From Chitinophagaceae bacterium (GTDB lineage Bacteria; Bacteroidota; Bacteroidia; Chitinophagales; Chitinophagaceae): a stretch of 64,000 nucleotides of DNA. Where the stretch lies: NCBI GenBank assembly GCA_017307755.1, contig JAFKGQ010000017.1, positions 124,001-188,000 of the forward strand. The letters run 5' to 3'. Every line of letters begins with the position of its first letter. Within the stretch, counting starts at the first letter, position 1. Below the pieces are notes generated by a model, which ran no database searches, was not told where the DNA came from, and was given only the letters and a program-made list of their open reading frames with translations. Positions 43,263 through 50,023 of this stretch are shown here, piece after piece. A program made the position numbers and the translations under genes.

Positions 43263-43514
43263 CCGGGAAACGGGTCGCTGAAAATATAACCCGTTTCCCG
43301 GAAACATCTAATATCCGAGAACTTCGTCGGAACGTCGTCCCTTGAACTTCGTCAGAGCTGCTTCGCCACGAGGGCTGCGCCCGTATCTTTCGTCGGCTCC
43401 AACACTGTTGGACCCTTCCTCGGATACCTTGTTCGTGACATTCGCCCTGCTCTGTCACTCCTCGTTCGTAACCTTCGCTTTGCTCGGTTGCGGACAACGA
43501 ACCTCCGGTCCGTT
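43263..43514 (-). repeat. Composite palindromic element, copy G, with long hairpin array
   Basis: Perfect 13-bp arms CCGGGAAACGGGT (43263-43275) and its complement (43289-43301). The loop box TATATTTT (minus; plus 43281-43288) is preceded by TTAG at exactly 19 bases. The array fills the rest of the intergenic space and includes TCCAAC-ACT-GTTGGA (43398-43412) and AACGAACC-TCC-GGTCCGTT (43496-43514). The box lies 58 bases before the LptF/G start. Confidence 0.85.
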
Positions 43515-43520
43515 CTGCCC

Positions 43521-44660
43521 CTATAATCTTGTTTGAAGCAAGGGCACCTGCTCCTGCTTCCAACTTAAAAAATCCCCCCGGAGAATATGCTTACGCGCCT
43601 CCTCTACCAAATGAAGATAAAAGGCCAGGTTATGCACACTGGCAATGGTCAACCCCAGTATCTCCTTGGATTTTACCAGATGACGCAGATAGGCCTTGCT
43701 GTAATGCCGGCTCCAGTCACTGTCGATGCCGTCATCGATGGGGGAAAAGTCCTTTTCCCACTTCTTATTGTCGATATTGATAACCCCTTTTGAAGTAAAA
43801 AGCATGGCATTCCGCCCATTACGGGTAGGCATCACACAGTCGAACATATCCACGCCCCGGGCGATACATTCAAGGATATTCCAGGGAGTACCCACCCCCA
43901 TGAGGTATCGTGGTTTGTCCGCCGGAAGGTCCTCGCAGCACGCCTGGCAGATGTCATACAGCTGCGCCTCGGGTTCCCCGACACTGAGCCCGCCGATGGC
44001 ATTGCCTACCGCTCCCTTGGATGCTATGTACTCGCAGGACGCCTTTCTCAGGTCCCCATAAACACTCCCCTGAACAATGGGGAAAAGGTTCTGGGTATAT
44101 CCATACTTATCCGGGGTACTGCTAAAATGAGCAATACAGCGGTCCAGCCAGCGATGGGTCAGCCGCATGGACTTTTCCGCATAGGTATATTCGCTGGGAT
44201 ACGGCGGACATTCATCAAAAGCCATGATAATATCCCCCCCGATGACCCGCTGGATATCCATCACCTTCTCCGGACTAAAAAGATGTCTCGACCCATCGAT
44301 ATGGGACTGGAATACAACCCCTTCCTCCTGGATCTTCCGGGTGCCGGCCAGGGAAAATACCTGGTACCCCCCGCTGTCGGTAAGGACAGGCCGGTCCCAC
44401 GTGTTAAATCGGTGGATGCCCCCCGCCGCCTCCAACACTTCCAACCCCGGACGGAGATATAAATGATAGGTATTACCCAAAATGATCCGGGCCTTTACAT
44501 CCTCCTTCAATTGCTGCTGGCTGACGGCCTTTACACTGCCCACCGTACCCACAGGCATAAAGATAGGCGTGGGTATCTCCCCATGATCCGTCACCATCCT
44601 CCCCGCCCTGGCAGCCGTCTGCGGACAGGTCCCTTCTATTGCAAATGTTAATGCAGACAT
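43521..44660 (-). CDS. tgt: tRNA-guanine transglycosylase (queuosine biosynthesis)
   Basis: 379 residues of the TIM-barrel Tgt family. Recognisable parts are TDSGGYQVFSL with the catalytic aspartate region, MAFDECPPYP, GGLSVGEPE and RYLMGVGTPWNILECIARGV. It exchanges guanine for preQ1 at the wobble base. The zinc-binding CxCxxC of E. coli Tgt is absent: the segment reads SPIDDGIDSDWSRHYSKAYL, with no cysteine, although the following VHNLAFYLH keeps its histidine. As I recall, this loss is common in Bacteroidetes Tgt and need not mean inactivity. Confidence 0.93.
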   Translation of the reverse strand: MSALTFAIEGTCPQTAARAGRMVTDHGEIPTPIFMPVGTVGSVKAVSQQQLKEDVKARIILGNTYHLYLRPGLEVLEAAGGIHRFNTWDRPVLTDSGGYQVFSLAGTRKIQEEGVVFQSHIDGSRHLFSPEKVMDIQRVIGGDIIMAFDECPPYPSEYTYAEKSMRLTHRWLDRCIAHFSSTPDKYGYTQNLFPIVQGSVYGDLRKASCEYIASKGAVGNAIGGLSVGEPEAQLYDICQACCEDLPADKPRYLMGVGTPWNILECIARGVDMFDCVMPTRNGRNAMLFTSKGVINIDNKKWEKDFSPIDDGIDSDWSRHYSKAYLRHLVKSKEILGLTIASVHNLAFYLHLVEEARKHILRGDFLSWKQEQVPLLQTRL

Positions 44661-44790
44661 ATAATGCTAAAAAGGACGCAAGATACCCCCTTACTCCGGA
44701 TTTCCACCTACCCGATGCCCTTTTCGTCCTCACCCCCCGATTTTTCCCAAAAAAAATGACGGTAATGCGTACTTTCGCGATTGGCCGGAA

Positions 44791-44840
44791 TGTCCGGGAG
44801 ACGGGTCCCCTAAAAATCTGACCCATTTTCCATCATCCGG
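44791..44840 (-). repeat. Composite palindromic element, copy H (partial, decayed)
   Basis: CCGGGAGACGGGT (44793-44805) and ACCCATTTTCC (44821-44831) are recognisable arms of the metX/lptG subtype, but pairing is imperfect, TTAG is missing and no hairpin array follows. It lies between tgt and the glycosyltransferase gene. Confidence 0.5.
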
Positions 44841-44872
44841 CGGCGGATCCTTGGCCTGAACCTTTTCGTAGA

Positions 44873-46003
44873 ATGCTTATGACTAAACTGAGTATCTCCT
44901 GGAGAGAGATCGTTTTTATAGTGTTTTTCCTGATCACCCTGATCCAGCTTTTTTATTATGGGTGGTTCTTCAGACGTCTGGCTTTTTTTATCCCCACAAA
45001 AAAAGAACAGTCGCAACAACACCCCGTCAGCGTAATCATCTGCGCACGCGACGAAGCAGCCAAACTGGTCACCCATCTCCCCGGCGCCCTGGTCCAGACC
45101 TACCCCAGCACCCATGAGATTATCGTTGTTAACCACAATAGCCAGGATGACACCCGCTTCCTGCTGGATGAATTTAAAAAGACCTTCAAAGGACTCCATA
45201 TCGTTAACCTCGAACAGGAAGCCATCGGCATTCCCGGTAAAAAATATCCCCTCAGCATGGGGATCAAGGAGGCCAGGTACGAGATCGTCCTGCTCACAGA
45301 CGCCGACTGCGTCCCCGCCAGCGAATTCTGGATGCAGAAGATGCAGGACGGCTATCACAATGGCATCGAAGTGGTGCTCGGCTACAGCCCCTATAAAAAA
45401 AACCCGGGCTTCCTCAATAAGATCATCCGTTTTGACACCTTCCACACAGCTCTGCAATATTTATCCTATGCACTCGCAGGCCTCCCATATATGGGCGTAG
45501 GTCGCAACCTCTCTTATAAGAAGGACGTCTTCCTCCGTAACAAAGGGTTCTCCGCCATCAATCATCTCCCCGGTGGCGATGACGACCTGTTTATCAACAA
45601 AGTGGCAACAAAGGACAACACCGCCATCGTAGTAGATCCCGATACATTCACTATGTCGGAACCAAAAAAGACCTTCGGGGAATGGTTCCGGCAAAAGACA
45701 CGTCATTACAGTACAGCCAAATACTATCGGCCCCTGCATAAGTTCCTCCTTGGTCTGTATTCCTTTTCTCATGTCCTGTTCTACCCCCTGTTCATCGCCA
45801 GCCTTTTCTTCGACTGGCGTTTCGCCCTGATGCTTTTTGGCATCCGTCTCCTGATACAGGGATACATCTTCTACAAAACCATGGACAAGCTACAGGAAAA
45901 AGACCTTTTCCCCTGGTGGTGGCTCCTGGACATCTGGATGTTCGTGTATTATCTGATATTTGCACCTACGATATGGAAAAAGCCTCGGACCACCTGGAAT
46001 TGA
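44873..46003 (+). CDS. GT2-family membrane-associated glycosyltransferase
   Basis: 376 residues. An N-terminal membrane helix (about 12-35) is followed by a GT-A domain opening VSVIICARDEAAKL, the DxD-type motif LTDADC, GGDDD in the acceptor region and QKTRHYS in place of the QxxRW processive motif. Two or three C-terminal helices (about 290-370) are present. It would transfer a sugar on the cytoplasmic face to a lipid or polysaccharide acceptor; the substrate is not deducible. The rsmG start codon lies inside its last 31 bases, so the two genes are translationally coupled. Confidence 0.88.
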   Translation: MLMTKLSISWREIVFIVFFLITLIQLFYYGWFFRRLAFFIPTKKEQSQQHPVSVIICARDEAAKLVTHLPGALVQTYPSTHEIIVVNHNSQDDTRFLLDEFKKTFKGLHIVNLEQEAIGIPGKKYPLSMGIKEARYEIVLLTDADCVPASEFWMQKMQDGYHNGIEVVLGYSPYKKNPGFLNKIIRFDTFHTALQYLSYALAGLPYMGVGRNLSYKKDVFLRNKGFSAINHLPGGDDDLFINKVATKDNTAIVVDPDTFTMSEPKKTFGEWFRQKTRHYSTAKYYRPLHKFLLGLYSFSHVLFYPLFIASLFFDWRFALMLFGIRLLIQGYIFYKTMDKLQEKDLFPWWWLLDIWMFVYYLIFAPTIWKKPRTTWN

Positions 46004-46668
46004 TCCTTCGTTTCTTTGATGACTTCTCGCCCCGGCAGTTGCAGCAACTCGCCGCATTGGAAGAACTATACAAAGACTGGAACAGCAAAATCAATGTCAT
46101 CTCCCGTAAAGACATCGACAGTCTTTATGAAAAACATGTCCTTCACTCTCTAAGCATCGCAGCCGCCTTCCAGTTTGAAAAAAACATGCAGGTCATCGAC
46201 ATCGGCACAGGAGGCGGCTTCCCCGGTATCCCACTGGCAATCTTCTTCCCTGACACAGCCTTTCACCTGGTTGATAGCATCGGAAAAAAAATCAAGGTAG
46301 TAGAAGGCGTACGCGATGCTATTGGACTCACCAACGTCACTACTCAACACGGCAGAGCAGAAGAAATAAAAGACCGCAAATTCGACGTGGCCGTATCACG
46401 GGCCGTGGCGCCTTTAAAAGAACTTCAAACCTGGTCCCGCCCCCTTTTAAAAAAACCTTCCAAACGTACCGGCACACCCACCGACCAGCCCCCTGCCCCC
46501 CACACCGACACCCAGCTCCCTGTCCCCCGCGGCCTCATCTGCCTCAAAGGCGGCGACCTCTCCGCCGAAATTTCAGCCAGCGGCGCCCGCCCCCGCATCA
46601 TGGAGATATATGACATCTTCCCCCAGGAATATTTCCGCGAAAAATATCTCCTGCACGTCCCCCTCTAA
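45973..46668 (+). CDS. rsmG: 16S rRNA (guanine-527-N7)-methyltransferase
   Basis: 231 residues from the ATG at 45973, chosen because upstream in-frame codons belong to the preceding gene. The S-adenosylmethionine site reads VIDIGTGGGFPGIPLAIFF, and the family motifs VSRAVAPLKEL and LICLKGGDL are present. Between these two lies a Pro/Thr-rich insertion (TGTPTDQPPAPHTDTQLPVP) not normally seen in RsmG; it replaces a short loop and should be surface exposed. Loss of RsmG gives low-level streptomycin resistance in other bacteria. Confidence 0.92.
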   Translation: MEKASDHLELILRFFDDFSPRQLQQLAALEELYKDWNSKINVISRKDIDSLYEKHVLHSLSIAAAFQFEKNMQVIDIGTGGGFPGIPLAIFFPDTAFHLVDSIGKKIKVVEGVRDAIGLTNVTTQHGRAEEIKDRKFDVAVSRAVAPLKELQTWSRPLLKKPSKRTGTPTDQPPAPHTDTQLPVPRGLICLKGGDLSAEISASGARPRIMEIYDIFPQEYFREKYLLHVPL

Positions 46669-46720
46669 CCTTTATCCGCCTGACAACAATGAAATCTTTT
46701 TTCCATTTCCCCGCAAATTG

Positions 46721-46728
46721 TATATTTG
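46721..46728 (+). promoter_or_regulatory. Putative -7 promoter box inside a dyad
   Basis: TATATTTG matches TAnnTTTG and lies within the symmetric sequence TTGTAT...ATACAA (about 46718-46736). A repressor binding the dyad would cover the box. It is about 100 bases before the gene at 46830. Confidence 0.5.
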
Positions 46729-46829
46729 TTATACAACCTTGCAACGAGCACACTTTTTGAACCGTTTTCTCGTCCTCCCACCAACCTTTACCAATAAGGG
46801 TCTTTTTTCTTAACCACCTTAATCATCAT

Positions 46830-47363
46830 TTGATGAAAAATCTTTCCGGCAAGAGAGACGTACGTCCCGTAGCCCCAATAGCTCCGGCCTTTGTACACAA
46901 GATGTATTTTGATCTGGAGTTCAATTACACCGAGGGAAGGACTGAGCAGACATTTATTGTTCCGGATGCACCGGATAATTGGGAGACGGAAACCTGCACG
47001 CTCATACCCTATGTCCGCTATGAGTACACCCGGGTGACCAAAGAAGACCCCGCAACCAGTCGTCGCTCAGGAAAGGCCGTGATAAACGAGGCCAAAAAAT
47101 ATGTAACCCGCTATGCTTCAGAACTAAAACGGGGCACCGTATTGAGGGTCATTCACGATCCCATCGTTATACCATTGCCCAATAACCTTGTAGCCACCAG
47201 TAATACAACGATCATCTATCTGGAAGAATCGCTTGGCACTCTGCTTCGTAACGGCATTGCTTCGGAAAGGGGAACAAATGACTTTCCCCCTCACTTACAG
47301 GAACTCATAAAAGAGGCTTCAAAAAAGAACAGCTCCGGACACAAAAGACGCAAGAAAAAGTAA
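46830..47363 (+). CDS. Hypothetical protein paired with a DUF4265 gene
   Basis: 177 residues, no signal peptide or membrane segment, and no recognised family. The N-terminal half is beta-rich (HKMYFDLEFNYTEGRTEQTF), the middle has a YVRYEYTRVTKEDP segment, and the C-terminus is strongly basic (SSGHKRRKKK), which would suit nucleic acid or membrane contact. A TAnnTTTG promoter within a dyad lies upstream and the DUF4265 gene follows 44 bases later, so the two are probably one unit. A toxin-immunity or regulator role is conceivable but nothing in the sequence proves it. Confidence 0.65.
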   Translation: MMKNLSGKRDVRPVAPIAPAFVHKMYFDLEFNYTEGRTEQTFIVPDAPDNWETETCTLIPYVRYEYTRVTKEDPATSRRSGKAVINEAKKYVTRYASELKRGTVLRVIHDPIVIPLPNNLVATSNTTIIYLEESLGTLLRNGIASERGTNDFPPHLQELIKEASKKNSSGHKRRKKK

Positions 47364-47407
47364 GAAGCCAATAATTATTTATCATCGTAAATGATAATAT
47401 CAACAAC

Positions 47408-47833
47408 ATGTTTGATAGTAAACTCGTATTGCCCTATAAGGACGAAGAAGGCAATATCCGTGGCGAAACGGTGCTGGCAACAAAAGAAGGCAACTACTAC
47501 AGAATAAAAAGCATTCCCCTTCATGCTTCGAAGATTGCCTTGGATGACCTCATAGATACTCGCCGGAGAGACGGTGTTCTCTATTTTCATGGGATCATTG
47601 AAGGCTCAGGGCGCAATGTCATTCAGATGATCCTTCTCAAACAGCGGCAGATCAAAACCATCGGAAGAGCTCTCGGGCAATTCGGGTGCATGTGGCGACG
47701 CGACGGCAACAAACATTTAATTGCTTTCGACGTACCGAAGCACGTACCTTACCAGCCTATCAGAGACTGGCTTGACCAGGGTCAACAAGAAAAGCGATGG
47801 GCCTACCGCGAAGCTTGCCTATCACATAAATAG
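47408..47833 (+). CDS. DUF4265 domain protein
   Basis: 141 residues matching the DUF4265 pattern as I know it: an opening with LATKEGNYYRIKSIPLHASK, a central LDDLIDTRRRDGVLYFHGII, then LGQFGCMWRRDGNKHLIAFD and the end LDQGQQEKRWAYREACL. The biochemical role of the family is not established. No signal peptide, so cytoplasmic. It appears to be co-transcribed with the gene before it and is followed by about 120 bases containing the TACCA-TGGTA dyad of the next gene. Confidence 0.72.
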   Translation: MFDSKLVLPYKDEEGNIRGETVLATKEGNYYRIKSIPLHASKIALDDLIDTRRRDGVLYFHGIIEGSGRNVIQMILLKQRQIKTIGRALGQFGCMWRRDGNKHLIAFDVPKHVPYQPIRDWLDQGQQEKRWAYREACLSHK

Positions 47834-47904
47834 TCGCTATTACCCCTTTAGGGTCATCCTATCCCCCCTACCGGCAGCCTTATTTACCCAATAACCCCAA
47901 AAAC

Positions 47905-47949
47905 TACCACAAAATGGTATTTTTTTATCGCTAAAGGAACTCAACTTTG
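47905..47949 (+). promoter_or_regulatory. Dyad TACCA-N5-TGGTA and promoter of the NarL-type regulator
   Basis: TACCA (47905-47909) and TGGTA (47915-47919) are followed 26 bases later by TTTG (47946-47949) of an AACTTTG box, directly before the ATG at 47954. The same arrangement recurs at 48644, so this may be an autoregulatory site. Confidence 0.5.
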
Positions 47950-47953
47950 CTAT

Positions 47954-48607
47954 ATGAATATTTCTGTCTGTATTGTAGATGATAACAAGGATATCCGCTC
48001 TGCTCTCGAGCAGATCATCCTGATGGCAGAAGGCTATATCCTGGCCGGTAGCTATCAGGACGCGGAAGAGGCGCTGCAGAAAATACCTATCGCAAACCCT
48101 AATGTCGTGCTCATGGATATCAACCTGGGCAACGGAGAGAGTGGCATCGATTGTGTGCGGCAGCTAAAACCCCTTCACCCAGAGATCCTCTTCATGATGT
48201 GTACGATTTACGAAGAAGATGAAAAGATATTTGAAGCCCTGACAGCCGGCGCCAACGGCTATATCCTCAAAAAGACCGCTCCCGGCAAACTGCTGGACGC
48301 CCTTCGCGAACTATACGAAGGCGGCGCCCCCATGAGCAGCCAGATCGCCCGCAAAGTGGTCAACGCCTTCCAGGTCCGGACAGCCGCGGCCGACCCCATC
48401 GAAACCACACAGGGCAAATCCATCAGCATCCTCTCCAATAGAGAGAATGAGATCCTCGAACTCCTGGCTAAAGGCATGCTATACAAGGAAATAGCCGGCC
48501 GCCTCTTTATCAGCCAGGAAACCGTACGCAAACACGTATATCACATATACGAAAAGTTGCATGTAAACAATCGGGTGGAAGCCATCAACAAATTCTACGG
48601 CCGGTGA
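47954..48607 (+). CDS. NarL/LuxR-family response regulator
   Basis: 217 residues. The receiver domain has VDDN, phospho-acceptor D55 in VVLMDINLG and the lysine in GYILKKTAPGK. The C-terminal LuxR helix-turn-helix (about 155-215) reads LSNRENEILELLAKGMLYKE and ISQETVRKHVYHIYEKL. No histidine kinase gene is adjacent, so its partner lies elsewhere. Matching TACCA-N5-TGGTA dyads flank the gene on both sides and are plausible binding sites. Confidence 0.93.
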   Translation: MNISVCIVDDNKDIRSALEQIILMAEGYILAGSYQDAEEALQKIPIANPNVVLMDINLGNGESGIDCVRQLKPLHPEILFMMCTIYEEDEKIFEALTAGANGYILKKTAPGKLLDALRELYEGGAPMSSQIARKVVNAFQVRTAAADPIETTQGKSISILSNRENEILELLAKGMLYKEIAGRLFISQETVRKHVYHIYEKLHVNNRVEAINKFYGR

Positions 48608-48643
48608 ACCTTCGGTCCATTAAGCCAGCAATACATTTAAAAC

Positions 48644-48689
48644 TACCATAAAGTGGTATTGTTTTACCCTCAGGGGGCATCTACCTTTG
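48644..48689 (+). promoter_or_regulatory. Second TACCA-N5-TGGTA dyad with TACCTTTG box, no gene behind it
   Basis: TACCA (48644-48648), TGGTA (48654-48658) and TACCTTTG (48682-48689) repeat the layout in front of the NarL-type gene. Only about 65 bases follow before the terminator at 48752, with no credible coding sequence, so it would make a short RNA. Confidence 0.5.
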
Positions 48690-48751
48690 CCCTCCGGGGG
48701 CTGCTCAGAGAATCAAATGCGTTAGTCATTTTACCTTATCTCACTCATAAT

Positions 48752-48780
48752 AAAAAGACGGGCGCTCGCCCGTCTTTTTT
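48752..48780. terminator. Bidirectional intrinsic terminator
   Basis: GACGGGCG (48757-48764) and CGCCCGTC (48767-48774) flanked by A-run and T-run on the two sides. It serves the PI-PLC-like gene on the minus strand and any short plus-strand transcript from 48690. Confidence 0.85.
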
Positions 48781-48803
48781 GCTCATCAGTCGTTCGTTTT
48801 CAA

Positions 48804-49871
48804 CTATCTTCCCCTTCCCAACACAGGGTTCAATCTCAGGTATTTATTTCCTCCCTCAAAGCTCACCACATAGTCAGACTTAAAACTCGTGCTTTTCCGG
48901 TAATAATCCGTCGTGATGATCTGCGCTCCTGAATTGCAGGCCGCGATAAAATCCGTTTTGTCATTCATTCTCGCCTCCTTTGTATCCGCATCTGCTCTGG
49001 TACGAACAATATATCCTTTCTCAACCAGCGTTCTTATCTCCGGCACGATGGGGGTGTTCCGGATCATCGTTGCTGCCTCCGGCGTCCCGGGGTCGGCATT
49101 GACAAACAATATCCGCCCCTTCAGAGAAGGATGCCCCGCTATATACATGTCCCGTTTCTGGTCGTGATCATCCAGGATAAAAAGAAACCTCCCTCTGGCC
49201 GCCTTTAGCGCAGGCCAGTTACCGCTTAATACAGCACTCTCCAGCGTAGGATATTGTCCACGCACCATGTCGGGGGTGATCAGACGCTCCTTTCCAAGAC
49301 CCTCTACCAGCACCTTATCCAGTTCATCAAACAAGACGGGCGTAAAAGGCTCGGGCTCCGTAAGAGCTTTATGGCTTATCTCATCCTTGGCTTCCAGCGT
49401 AATAAATACGGGATAATGATCCGGATGCTGCGCAGACCAGGACCGTAAGCCCGCCAGACATCGCTCCAACGTCAGGGCATCGCTGCGAAAATCCAGGTCG
49501 GGGATATGAAGGATCTTAAAACCCGGCTGCTGCATCACTCCATCGGGATCATAAGGCGCCTGCCCTTTTGCCCATTCCAACCCTTTTGGGTGAGCATACC
49601 TGCCCCCCTTCTCATCCGCATAGATATCGATCTCCAGGTTTAATAATCCCATGTCCAGTTGCTCGGCCAGGGGGACATGCGCGTAATCGATCTTATTCGC
49701 GTTTACAGAATCCCGTTGCTGAAAGAGTTTGAACAAAACAGGATCGATGGCCTTCTTATAACTGTTATGACTGCCGATAACCTGGATCTTATTGATAGGC
49801 AGGTCCTCGGGAAGGTCCTTGCCCGCCAGTGGCGCCACGGCCAATAAAGCAATACTCAACAATGTCTTCAT
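48804..49871 (-). CDS. PI-PLC-like phosphodiesterase (Ca2+-dependent phospholipase C1 family)
   Basis: 355 residues with a probable signal peptide (MKTLLSIALLAVAPLAG). The TIM-barrel phosphodiesterase signature includes VIGSHNSYKK with the first catalytic histidine, LDMGLLNLEIDIYAD with metal-binding acidic residues, FKILHIPDLDF with the second histidine, and VFITLEAKDE. It should hydrolyse glycerophospholipid or inositol-phosphate esters outside the cytoplasm; a glycerophosphodiester phosphodiesterase activity is the alternative. It is a single gene bounded by a strong terminator. Confidence 0.82.
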   Translation of the reverse strand: MKTLLSIALLAVAPLAGKDLPEDLPINKIQVIGSHNSYKKAIDPVLFKLFQQRDSVNANKIDYAHVPLAEQLDMGLLNLEIDIYADEKGGRYAHPKGLEWAKGQAPYDPDGVMQQPGFKILHIPDLDFRSDALTLERCLAGLRSWSAQHPDHYPVFITLEAKDEISHKALTEPEPFTPVLFDELDKVLVEGLGKERLITPDMVRGQYPTLESAVLSGNWPALKAARGRFLFILDDHDQKRDMYIAGHPSLKGRILFVNADPGTPEAATMIRNTPIVPEIRTLVEKGYIVRTRADADTKEARMNDKTDFIAACNSGAQIITTDYYRKSTSFKSDYVVSFEGGNKYLRLNPVLGRGR

Positions 49872-50023
49872 AATACCTTAGTTTTTAGGGTATTGGCAGC
49901 CAACACGCTGTCCAGGAGTAAACAGGAAGCAAAAGTATCCTTGAACAGACATCGTTCATCACGCGTCGTCACACTTAACAATAAGTTTATCTCAAACGGC
50001 AGCTTCCACTTTCCCCATCGATT

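Noticed and set aside
43320..43520. CRISPR array in the repeat-rich intergenic regions
   Set aside because: The repeats are unequal, self-complementary and unspaced; there are no identical 25-40 base repeats with unique spacers and no cas genes.
48653..48883. Possible 76-residue gene after the NarL-type regulator
   Set aside because: It starts in the dyad region, runs through a strong terminator and into the end of the PI-PLC-like gene; composition is not protein-like.
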